From: UBA2638 sp046293135
GTDB taxonomy: Bacteria > Pseudomonadota > Alphaproteobacteria > Micavibrionales > Micavibrionaceae
Reading direction: 5' to 3'
Assembly: GCA_046293135.1 (NCBI GenBank)
Contig: JBKBPR010000003.1
Coordinates: 1-64,000 of the forward strand
DNA length: 64,000 nucleotides
Shown here one piece after another: positions 20,329-28,421 of this stretch; position 1 is the first letter of the stretch; the number at the start of each line of letters is the position of its first letter. Under the pieces are notes generated by a model. It did not search any database and was not told the origin of the DNA. It saw nothing but the letters and a program-made list of their open reading frames with translations. The position numbers and the translations under genes are program-made.

Positions 20329-21813
20329 CTAAGGTATGCCGTAATAACTGCTCTGATCGGCTTCCTTGGCCGTCCGATCAGCATTTGACAAAGCGGAATC
20401 GAAAATGATGAGCTCTCCCATTCTATAACCTGCCCCGCGATCCGCCGCACTTGGGTCATTGCCGATAAATAAAATCTCTGCGTTAGCAATATTTGAATTT
20501 GTTGCTGTCGAGCCTTGAGTGGCTCCATTGACGTATTGTATACGATTGCTTCCATTCAAAGGGCGCAGCAATGTGTAAATATAATTTGTATTGGTTGCCG
20601 GTAGAAATCCGGTATTGAATCGGTTGGCGCCGGTAGGGCTTTGATCCCATGTAATATTCCCGCTATTGCTATTCCATGTAAACCAGAAAAATTCAGATGC
20701 ACCAACGCTTGAGCGTTTTGTTAGAAATGCACGAACCGGCCCCGCCAGACTATCATGTCTGAGAACAGTCGAGATTGTGTAAGCATTCCAGCTTAAACCG
20801 TTTACAGTCATAACATTGGCCGTTGTATTCCATTGCACCGATGGCCTTGTGGAAATTTGCACCACTGAGCCTGTATTAAAAATTGTAGGTTGATTGGCAT
20901 TTGTGGCTTGAACTGCATTCAAACCATTACCGGACTGGTCATACCATGTTCTGACAAAGCAAGAACCTGCTCCGCAAAAAGTTGATAAAGCCGAGACATT
21001 CAAATCCCCCGCCACTGTAGAGCCGATATTTTGTTCGGTGCTATCAGAGGAGCGCCGAACGCGCAAAAGAGCCGTATTGTGCGCGGAGCGCAAACGTCTG
21101 GTCGAATATGCCGCAGAACTGGCGGGTAAGCTATCCAATAATCCTGTGAAGGTTGGTGTTATTGCCGCTGTTCTTGCCGCGCCTGTACCCCCCGCAGCCG
21201 TTGTGATCGTCACCGATAAAGTTAATACACCCGAGGGAAGAGCGGAAACATTGACACTCGATACAGTATGAGGATCACCGCTGATTGTTCCCGATCCCGT
21301 CACGCTTCCCGTGCCGCCGTCACTTGTGATTGTGTAATCAAATGTAGATCCGTTTGGCGCTTTATGAATGACAAAGGCAATATTATTGGCATTCGTATTT
21401 GTAACGGGGTTGGTTGTAAACGCAGCCGTATAGGTTTGCACCCTTACATTCGGCATTGCGGGCGGGGCGTATGTCAGTTCAAGATCATTATTTCCCGCAT
21501 CACGTATCGTCCCGCCGTTTAAGTCTATCGGCGAGGCAACAGATATACCATTCGCATCAAAATCACCCGCTTGAACGTTATAGGTGAATAGCAATGTATC
21601 TGTCCCTGAGCCTGATGCATAATCGGCATAACGCGTTACGCCGCCTATATCCAAGACAAGGCGCGGTGTTCCCGTTACAGTGACAGGCTCGCTTGCATTC
21701 ACGGTAAATATCAGAGGGGCAGCCGATACGGTGCGGGGGATTAATAGCAGTGCTATTGAAATCATAAAAAATATTCTAAATTTTCTTTTTTGCGCAAACA
21801 TGTCGTACCTCAT
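20329..21813 (-). CDS. Secreted Ig-like + arabinofuranosidase-catalytic-like (GH54/LamG-like) protein
   Basis: A 494-residue exported protein. The start at 21813 overlaps the upstream stop (ATGA), but the internal ATG at 21801 has GAGG at good spacing and leads straight into the signal peptide (FAQKRKFRIFF, hydrophobic core, cut near VSAA). Domains: an Ig-like module (~33-115) lacking its first strand, a second Ig-like module (~125-220), then ~227-494 with AYSTRRLRSAHN, LLRVRRSSD and RTWYDQSGNG, the start of the alpha-L-arabinofuranosidase B catalytic fold, also common in phage and surface proteins as a lectin-like fold. It ends in a typical DQSSYYGIP. Catalytic residues were not verified; a glycan-binding role is as likely as hydrolysis. 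Confidence 0.75.
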   Translation of the reverse strand: MRYDMFAQKRKFRIFFMISIALLLIPRTVSAAPLIFTVNASEPVTVTGTPRLVLDIGGVTRYADYASGSGTDTLLFTYNVQAGDFDANGISVASPIDLNGGTIRDAGNNDLELTYAPPAMPNVRVQTYTAAFTTNPVTNTNANNIAFVIHKAPNGSTFDYTITSDGGTGSVTGSGTISGDPHTVSSVNVSALPSGVLTLSVTITTAAGGTGAARTAAITPTFTGLLDSLPASSAAYSTRRLRSAHNTALLRVRRSSDSTEQNIGSTVAGDLNVSALSTFCGAGSCFVRTWYDQSGNGLNAVQATNANQPTIFNTGSVVQISTRPSVQWNTTANVMTVNGLSWNAYTISTVLRHDSLAGPVRAFLTKRSSVGASEFFWFTWNSNSGNITWDQSPTGANRFNTGFLPATNTNYIYTLLRPLNGSNRIQYVNGATQGSTATNSNIANAEILFIGNDPSAADRGAGYRMGELIIFDSALSNADRTAKEADQSSYYGIP

Positions 21814-24629
21814 AAATCATCATATATACCATCCGCTGGCGGGTCGACGCTCACTATTGTAGGGGCAACCAAATCCTTTACAGCCGTATCTGTAACGGCA
21901 GCGCCCGCATTACCAGCGCTATCCGTTAGAACGACCGACACTGTCAACGTTCCATCAGGCAAGCCTGATAAATCAATTCCTGTAATATCAAATGATGCCG
22001 CAGACACCGTTCCGGAATCTGTGATCGATCCGCCGCCGCCGGAAGACGATATCGTATAAGTGAAATCTGCGCCAATTTCCGCCCCGTTCACTTGAAAAGA
22101 GGCCGCATTGACATTGGCCGCATTGATGGGTGTCGTCAGAAAGGCGACTGAATAGCCCGCCGGCGCGCTTCCATCATAAGTCAATGACAGGGTATTGGAC
22201 GCGGCATTTAAGTTTCCGCCCGCGCCGCTTGCAACCCCTGCCGCGAGGCTGATACTGACAATCCCGTCAATAGTCGGGGTAATATCTGCCGTAAATACAA
22301 TATCGTCCAATGTCGATAAGTTGGAAGCTGTGCCGTTTGTAACGCTTATATTGCCGAGGACAAAACCGCTAACCGCTTCATCAAACGTAAATGTTACGGG
22401 GATCGGGTTCAGTGATGTCGGATTTCCGGCAACGGTTGATATAGTCACAGCAACTTCAGAAGATATGATCGGCCCCGTATCAAGCGGGATGGTTGTGCCA
22501 GCAACATAATCAATCGCCGAAAGCCCTCCGCCCGCGATAGACCCGCCGTTCAAAGAGAGGCTATCTATTACAATCTCGTCCTCATTGGCGTCAGCGGGAA
22601 TTGTCGTATAAGTGAAGCTCAAGGATTGCGTTCCGTTACCCGATAGATAGGTAGCGTTTCGCGGCAGTCCGTTGATTTGGAAATCCAGTGAAACAGCGCC
22701 CGATAGGGACACGGGTTTGCTGAAATCAATGGCAAAAACCAAATCATCGCCAATCGTGTCGGGAGATTGGATAATCCGTACCGAACGGTAAATATAAGGG
22801 GCGGCTTTCGGGATTGTAAGCAGCTGAAAGTCAATGGAGTCAAGTCGCGAGTAAATTTCCGAACGGTGTGTATTATACGCGACATCACCAACAGGAATAA
22901 GTGTTGTCGTACCGACAGATAGAGTAACGATGTCGCCGGTGCCTGCGGAAAAGCCGTTTGCTGTAACACCTCCATCGCGCACTCTTAAGGTTGACGATGC
23001 TCCATTTGATAAGACGTCTATATCCGTTCCATTTAAGATGACCGTGCCACCGGGAACAACAATCGTGACATCTGTAGAGCCGGAGACATATTGCATCACA
23101 CCGCGGATCAACGTAATCACGCCGTTATCCAATCTAACCTCGCTGTCAGTGCCTATCCGCAATCTTCCGCCATTCCCGAATTCAAGTTCTGCATAAGCTC
23201 CAAGGCTATTTTCCACAAGGACACCGCCGCCATATGCAACGCTTTGTCCGACTATGAGAGGTTCGCGTGCGCCGTTAGGCAAGATCAGGCTATTGGCTCC
23301 CGTCGTTTCCAGTACATTGCCCGTTAACGCCAGAGATTGCCGCGTTTGAACGCGTATATCGTTCTGACGCCTCACCTTATCAAAACGCCGTTCAGTAACG
23401 GTGCTGAGGTTATATGTCGGGCGACGCCATGAATTTTGCAAATTATCACCCAAACGGAAATTCAAGCGGAACGTTAACTCACCTTCTATATTTCTCATGG
23501 CGGTATCTTTTGTCGCCGCCGCCCGCACAGTGAAGGCATTGACAGGCGTGTATTCCGCAGAAAACTGATAACCGTATATGTCATTTTCGTTAGCGTTAAA
23601 AACAGCGGTTCTTTTTTGCTTCCAATGATATGCCTTGGTGAAAAGCTCCAGTTCCGGCGCTTGCGGTAAACGTCCCGAAACCTCTATATCCTTGCCGCTC
23701 AACGCTCTCTCATCAAAGCCGTCATTTCTTGTGCGCCAATCCGACAACGCATAATAATTGTTAAAGCTCAGCCCATAGAGGCTTGTTCTGAAATCAAACC
23801 CTATAGATATTCGATTGTGATTATATGGCCATTGATGGTCGAAAAACACGTTCGCTCCGACCATATTTTTCTCATCCGGTGTAATATATCTATAAGCCAG
23901 CCCCAGATTTCCAGTGTGACGCCAATCATCCTTATCTGTCGCTATGTCATTGTATTGCTGCCTTGAAAACGAGCCTTGTGTGAATAGAGTGCGGCGCTGA
24001 TTATCACTCTCATAAATCGGCCTGACGGCCAAAACCGAATATTTGTCCATCCCGCCTTTTCGTAGAGAGTATTCAAACTCAACATTTCTAAAACCTAAAA
24101 ACGCGCTGTTTAAAATAGCAGAGCGCGCCCCCTCCAGCCCGCTTCGTATTGCAGTCTCCTGGATGTTATCGCCAATATGAGATCTGCTTCCCCCGCTTGA
24201 TAGACCCAAGTGATCCGTTGCTGAAGATTTCAAGATATCGGAAGTGCCTCTTACAAATTCACGCGATGCTATTGCTAAAGATTGAGCCAAAAGCGTATTA
24301 CTCAGTTCGGGGATGAGATCATTTATGTTTTCAAAAATCCAATCCTGCGAGATGCGGCTTGTATCAGATAGCGCTGATTGGCTGCGTGTGAGTAAAAATG
24401 ACAATGCCCGATCAAAATCAGGCTCACCTTCTAAAAAATAACCTGTAGCAATCAATTCTTGTGCAATCTTCATTTCCCATTCGCCGTCACTTTTTTCATC
24501 GTAAGAAGCAATCGGGGCGGGCTGGTTCTCAGGTGCGGAAATGTTTCCAGCGGTACTTGTACCGATGGAATAGAAACAGAGAAATAAAAGCAAAAAAATG
24601 CTTTTCGATATAAGGTTATTAATGGGCAT
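21810..24629 (-). CDS. Inverse autotransporter (intimin/invasin type) with FecR-like and Ig-like passenger
   Basis: A 939-residue surface protein. Signal peptide at residues 1-27; N-terminal alpha region to ~160; beta-barrel ~165-400 with alternating strands such as FEYSLRK, GNLGLAYRYITPDEKNMVGANVFFD and ISIGFDFRTSLYGLSFNNYYALSDWR, the PF11924-type inverse-autotransporter pattern. At ~455-580 comes a FecR-like beta domain (YAELEFGNGGRLRIGTDSEVRL). From ~610 on there are Ig-like modules, ending abruptly at DPPADGIYDDL, the first strand of another module. The barrel anchors it in the outer membrane and the passenger is exposed. It is translationally coupled to the secreted protein that completes the broken module. 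Confidence 0.85.
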   Translation of the reverse strand: MPINNLISKSIFLLLFLCFYSIGTSTAGNISAPENQPAPIASYDEKSDGEWEMKIAQELIATGYFLEGEPDFDRALSFLLTRSQSALSDTSRISQDWIFENINDLIPELSNTLLAQSLAIASREFVRGTSDILKSSATDHLGLSSGGSRSHIGDNIQETAIRSGLEGARSAILNSAFLGFRNVEFEYSLRKGGMDKYSVLAVRPIYESDNQRRTLFTQGSFSRQQYNDIATDKDDWRHTGNLGLAYRYITPDEKNMVGANVFFDHQWPYNHNRISIGFDFRTSLYGLSFNNYYALSDWRTRNDGFDERALSGKDIEVSGRLPQAPELELFTKAYHWKQKRTAVFNANENDIYGYQFSAEYTPVNAFTVRAAATKDTAMRNIEGELTFRLNFRLGDNLQNSWRRPTYNLSTVTERRFDKVRRQNDIRVQTRQSLALTGNVLETTGANSLILPNGAREPLIVGQSVAYGGGVLVENSLGAYAELEFGNGGRLRIGTDSEVRLDNGVITLIRGVMQYVSGSTDVTIVVPGGTVILNGTDIDVLSNGASSTLRVRDGGVTANGFSAGTGDIVTLSVGTTTLIPVGDVAYNTHRSEIYSRLDSIDFQLLTIPKAAPYIYRSVRIIQSPDTIGDDLVFAIDFSKPVSLSGAVSLDFQINGLPRNATYLSGNGTQSLSFTYTTIPADANEDEIVIDSLSLNGGSIAGGGLSAIDYVAGTTIPLDTGPIISSEVAVTISTVAGNPTSLNPIPVTFTFDEAVSGFVLGNISVTNGTASNLSTLDDIVFTADITPTIDGIVSISLAAGVASGAGGNLNAASNTLSLTYDGSAPAGYSVAFLTTPINAANVNAASFQVNGAEIGADFTYTISSSGGGGSITDSGTVSAASFDITGIDLSGLPDGTLTVSVVLTDSAGNAGAAVTDTAVKDLVAPTIVSVDPPADGIYDDL

Positions 24630-24835
24630 TTATAAAAAATACGGAAAAACTAAAATTACGCCAGTAAAGTTTAACAAAAATTCACTTCACATGCTGAAAA
24701 AACTTCAGGTTTCTTAAGACTTTATGGTTTTGCCTAGGGTATAGATTTTCGAACTTGGAAATGGAAGGCGCAAATCTGCGCTATACCTTGAATACGCCGT
24801 TTAATCTGTTTGAAAACAAGGCTGATCATCAAAAT

Positions 24836-24911
24836 TGGCGTCCCGTACGGGATTCGAACCCGTGTTGCCGCCGTGAAAGGGCGGTGTCCTAGGCCTCTAG
24901 ACGAACGGGAC
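24836..24911 (-). tRNA. tRNA-Glu (TTC)
   Basis: On the minus strand, acceptor GTCCCG pairs with CGGGAC, anticodon loop CTTTCAC with anticodon TTC, T-arm GGGTTCGAATCCC, encoded CCA. Its U34 is a substrate for the MnmA and MnmC activities encoded elsewhere in the window. Confidence 0.96.
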
Positions 24912-25052
24912 GTAAGCGAAGCTTTATTAGAACTCGCTCTTTATAGACGGAATGCAGGAAGAAAATCAAGCTGAATTTCAAAAAAAATGAATGTAGCCCT
25001 TTCTATTACTTAAGAGTTTGGTATTTGGCCGAATTTTTGGTAAAACAAGCCT

Positions 25053-25715
25053 ATGAAAGATTGGATATACCACCATGATGACCGCTGGTCGTTCATTATT
25101 CTTTACGTTGGCGGCGCTATTATTTTGAGCATTATTGCCAGCTTGTTCTGGGTTGTGGCGCTTATGATTGCACATTTTGCCTTGGAGCTTGTGCGTAACT
25201 CCATGTTGCGCACACCCATGCCAGTTGCCCACTCGCTGTGGGAGATCAAGCTTGATTTCGGGTTGGTCTTGTTTGCGCTGGTAATTGTTCTTTATGCCGA
25301 TGTAGTTTTTGCAGCGCTTGGTATAGGGCAAGCCGCCCGTGCTGCTCAAGCCGTTAAAGGCGCGCAAATGGCGACGCGTTTCGGCGTTATCCAGCGCTCT
25401 TTAAGGGTATTTTTTCTGGTCTTGGATGATTTTGCCAAAGTGGCCTTGACGGTTTGGCAAAAAGTAAGTGGTCAGAAAGAACAAAATCAATCACAATCAT
25501 TAAATGATGCCGAAGTCTCTCAGCAAAGCGCTTTTCTGAATGACCCAGCCCACAAAGATGAAAAAACTGCGCCTTGGAAATCCTTATCAAAAGGAGATTG
25601 GGCGACTCTCGTATTTTGTGCTGTATGCTTTATTTTGGTGATGTTTTCGCCTTTCTGGAGTATGCATGGCTGGGATGGCGTATGGAGCATTTTTATTGAG
25701 GAAATGACGCCTTAG
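25053..25715 (+). CDS. Uncharacterised three-helix membrane protein
   Basis: A 220-residue protein I do not recognise. Hydrophobic segments lie near residues 14-45 (FIILYVGGAIILSIIASLF), 68-90 (FGLVLFALVIVLYADVVF) and 185-205 (LVFCAVCFILVMFSPFW). Between them is an Ala-rich amphipathic stretch (GIGQAARAAQAVKGAQ) and a polar Gln/Ser-rich linker (~140-175). The N-terminus is short and the C-terminus acidic. It stands alone between tRNA-Glu and the peptidase gene. Function unknown. Confidence 0.7.
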   Translation: MKDWIYHHDDRWSFIILYVGGAIILSIIASLFWVVALMIAHFALELVRNSMLRTPMPVAHSLWEIKLDFGLVLFALVIVLYADVVFAALGIGQAARAAQAVKGAQMATRFGVIQRSLRVFFLVLDDFAKVALTVWQKVSGQKEQNQSQSLNDAEVSQQSAFLNDPAHKDEKTAPWKSLSKGDWATLVFCAVCFILVMFSPFWSMHGWDGVWSIFIEEMTP

Positions 25716-25853
25716 GAAAGATAAGTACGTGGCATTGAGGGTAAAATACTTGGGGATGAGCTTTACAGAAAAATTTTAAAGCATCTGGTGTATATGATAG
25801 AAGATTAATGTAATTTGTTTTCTTTGCCTTCTATCGCCCTATTTCTTATCCCT

Positions 25854-26888
25854 ATGCTTGATCTTATCGTTGAAAAAACAAAAGAATATCTATCCATCCC
25901 CGCCGTCGTCGGGCATGAGCGCTTTTTTATGGAGCATCTTTACGCCGATTTTAAGGCGCTGGGCTGTGAGGTCTATAAATATGACGGCTTGTTGTTGGTA
26001 CAAGGGGCGCAGCCGTTTTCGAATATCGTATGCGCGCATATCGACCGCCACGGGCTTATCAGTCTGGGCGATAATGAATATGTTTATGCCGCGCAATATA
26101 TCCGCGAGATTAAATATGGCGAGAACAACAAATCATCGCGCGCCTTGGTGCAATCCATCGCCCAGCGCTTTGAGGGCGAGACCGTATACGCCTATCACCC
26201 CGATACGGGGGTGCATATCGCCGAAGGGGTGATTGAGGCCTGCTATCCCGATATGCGCAATGATGACGCGCTGTTTGAGGTCGAGGGGATTTTATCGCTG
26301 GAGCATAACATCCCCCTTGCCTATGCGCGGCAGGCCACATTCGAGGATGGCTTGCTCAAAGGGCAGATTGATAACGTGATCTCCGTAGCGGTGTGTTATG
26401 CGCTGTGTAAGGCGGGGTATCAGGGCACAATGCTGCTGACCTGTGAGGAGGAAATCGGCAAGAGCTGGATTCACATCGCGGAATACCTGAAAAATTCTTA
26501 TATTGATACCAAGCGCCTGATTGTCATTGACACCAGTCCTTACAGCGATCTTGAGTTTATTGAAACAGGACCTATTGTGTTTCGTAAGCGCGATAAGAAT
26601 GCCGTGTTTAATGACGCTTTTTCAGAGGTTTTGCGCCAGCGTGCCGAGCTTTTGGGGCTGCCCTATGAGTTCAAGGATGAAATGCTGCTTGCGCGCGGGA
26701 AAGAGGTTTCCGATCTCGGCTGTACCGAGCTTGGCCGCTTGGTCGAAAATACCGAAGGGCATTGGAACGGGGCAACAGTGCAAATTCCGACCCTGATGTA
26801 TCACACCAGCAACGAAACCACGACCGAAAAAGCTATTCGCGATTATTATATTTTCCTGCATAATACCCTTATTCAAAATCCGGTTTGA
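25854..26888 (+). CDS. M42-family-like metallopeptidase (aminopeptidase)
   Basis: The order of metal and catalytic motifs fits the M42 glutamyl aminopeptidase fold: AHIDRHG (H-x-D), GQIDNVISV (bridging Asp), TCEEEIG (catalytic Glu pair), VIDTSP (Asp) and a late MYHTSNET (His). These are cytoplasmic two-zinc or two-cobalt exopeptidases. I prefer the ATG at 25854 (MLDLIVEKTKEYLSIPAV), which is where the family begins; a TTG at 25815 with AGAAG upstream would add 13 hydrophobic residues. Seventeen bases separate it from the RimB-like gene downstream, so the three genes to rimK are probably co-transcribed. Confidence 0.8.
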   Translation: MLDLIVEKTKEYLSIPAVVGHERFFMEHLYADFKALGCEVYKYDGLLLVQGAQPFSNIVCAHIDRHGLISLGDNEYVYAAQYIREIKYGENNKSSRALVQSIAQRFEGETVYAYHPDTGVHIAEGVIEACYPDMRNDDALFEVEGILSLEHNIPLAYARQATFEDGLLKGQIDNVISVAVCYALCKAGYQGTMLLTCEEEIGKSWIHIAEYLKNSYIDTKRLIVIDTSPYSDLEFIETGPIVFRKRDKNAVFNDAFSEVLRQRAELLGLPYEFKDEMLLARGKEVSDLGCTELGRLVENTEGHWNGATVQIPTLMYHTSNETTTEKAIRDYYIFLHNTLIQNPV

Positions 26889-26904
26889 ATAAGGGATAAC
26901 GGAC

Positions 26905-27396
26905 GTGACACTAAGCAAAATAACGGGGAAATCAGCCAAACCAAAAAATATGATTGGCTGGCGCGAATGGTGTGTTTTTGCGGCATTTGATGATATGGCC
27001 GTTAAAGCCAAGGTTGACACGGGTGCAAAAACTTCATCCATCCATGCTTTTGATATTGTCCCTTTCGAGGAAAATAATAAACGATACGTATCGTTTAAGA
27101 TTCACCCGCTCCAGAAAAGCCGTAAAATCGTTGTCGCGTGTGAGGCGGAGTTAAGCGATTACCGCTCTGTGACCAGCTCCAACGGCGAGCGCGAAAAGCG
27201 CTATGTCATCAAAACCCCGATCCGCATCGGGACAAAGGACATCATCGCCGAAGTCACGCTGACATCACGGCACAAAATGGCATATCGCATGCTTTTAGGG
27301 CGCGATGCAATCCGCAAGGCAAAATTTATTGTCGATCCTGCAAAATCATACTTGATGGGACGACGAAATCATGTTGATACTCTTGGCTCTTTGTAA
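26905..27396 (+). CDS. RimB-like retropepsin-fold protease/adaptor (ATP-dependent zinc protease family)
   Basis: A 163-residue single-domain protein of the DUF785/PF05618 family. AKVDTGAKTSSIHA (Asp at ~38) is the aspartic-protease-like active-site loop, and MLLGRDAI the second conserved motif. In Pseudomonas, rimB sits beside rimK and adjusts RimK-dependent glutamylation of ribosomal protein S6; here the gene lies 54 bp upstream of rimK, which supports the same role. The start is GTG with AAGGGATAACGG upstream. A 20-bp perfect palindrome lies inside the gene (27078-27097). Confidence 0.85.
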   Translation: MTLSKITGKSAKPKNMIGWREWCVFAAFDDMAVKAKVDTGAKTSSIHAFDIVPFEENNKRYVSFKIHPLQKSRKIVVACEAELSDYRSVTSSNGEREKRYVIKTPIRIGTKDIIAEVTLTSRHKMAYRMLLGRDAIRKAKFIVDPAKSYLMGRRNHVDTLGSL

Positions 27397-27450
27397 TTCT
27401 ATAACTCTATGAACCCCATGAACCCCCGACCAACTCCGGAGATATAACGT

Positions 27451-28374
27451 ATGAAAATTGCTGTTTTGGCGACAGATCCTGAATTGTACTCAAACAAGCG
27501 TTTGATGGAGGCGGGGCGCGAGCGGGGTCACGATATGCGCTTTATTGCCATTCGCAACTGCTATATGGACATTACCGCCCGCAAGCCGGAGATTCACTAT
27601 CGTGGCGGGGAAATTCTGGAACGCTTTGATGCGGTTATTCCGCGTGTTCGTCCGTCTTTGACCTTTTACGGCACAGCGGTTTTGCGCCAATTTGAGATGC
27701 AGGGCTCATATCTTCTGAACGGGCCTATATCCATCGGGCGGGCGCAGGATAAATTGCGGACGATGCAGCTCCTATGCAGCCGTGACATTGATATTCCGCG
27801 TACAGGTTTTGCCAATTCGCCGCTGGATACCAAGGATGTTATCAAAACAGTGGGCGGTGCACCTGTCGTTATCAAGCTGCTTGAGGGCACGCAAGGCAAA
27901 GGCGTGGTGCTGGCGGAAACCAATAAGGCCGCAGAATCCGTGATTAACGCCTTCAAGAGCCTGAACGCCAATATTCTGGTGCAGGAATTTATCGCCGAAT
28001 CCAAGGGCGTGGATTTACGCTGTTTTGTGATCGGCGATAAGGTTGTCGCCTCTATGGAGCGCCGCGCCGCGGTCGCCGGAGAGTTCCGCGCCAATATCCA
28101 TCTTGGCGGCACAGGCCATAATGTGAAAATCACCCCCAAGGAGCGTAAAATATCGGTGGCAGCGGCGAAAATCGTCGGGCTTAAGGTATGCGGCGTTGAC
28201 CTGATCCGCTCCAAGGACGGCCCGAAAGTTCTGGAGGTCAATTCCTCCCCCGGCTTAGAGGGCGTTGAAGGCGCAACAGGCGTGGATATCGCCGCAAAGA
28301 TGATCGAGCATATCGAAATTCACGCCCCGAAGCGCAAATCCTTGAAATCCCAAATTATTCAGCCGGATGAGTGA
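27451..28374 (+). CDS. rimK: Ribosomal protein S6--L-glutamate ligase, ATP-grasp
   Basis: A 307-residue ATP-grasp ligase of standard RimK length. An N-terminal preATP-grasp domain (KIAVLATDPELYSNKRLMEA; IPRVRPSLTFYGTAVLRQFE) is followed by the ATP-binding lid (VVIKLLEGTQGKGVVLAE) and the metal site near the end (VCGVDLIRS, VLEVNSSPGLEG). RimK adds glutamate residues to the C-terminus of S6, changing ribosome output. GGAGA lies before the ATG. It follows the RimB-like gene. Confidence 0.93.
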   Translation: MKIAVLATDPELYSNKRLMEAGRERGHDMRFIAIRNCYMDITARKPEIHYRGGEILERFDAVIPRVRPSLTFYGTAVLRQFEMQGSYLLNGPISIGRAQDKLRTMQLLCSRDIDIPRTGFANSPLDTKDVIKTVGGAPVVIKLLEGTQGKGVVLAETNKAAESVINAFKSLNANILVQEFIAESKGVDLRCFVIGDKVVASMERRAAVAGEFRANIHLGGTGHNVKITPKERKISVAAAKIVGLKVCGVDLIRSKDGPKVLEVNSSPGLEGVEGATGVDIAAKMIEHIEIHAPKRKSLKSQIIQPDE

Positions 28375-28421
28375 CGGCGGCACAGCGTAAAGCGCTTTGA
28401 GCTTTAACTCTAGAGGGTCGA

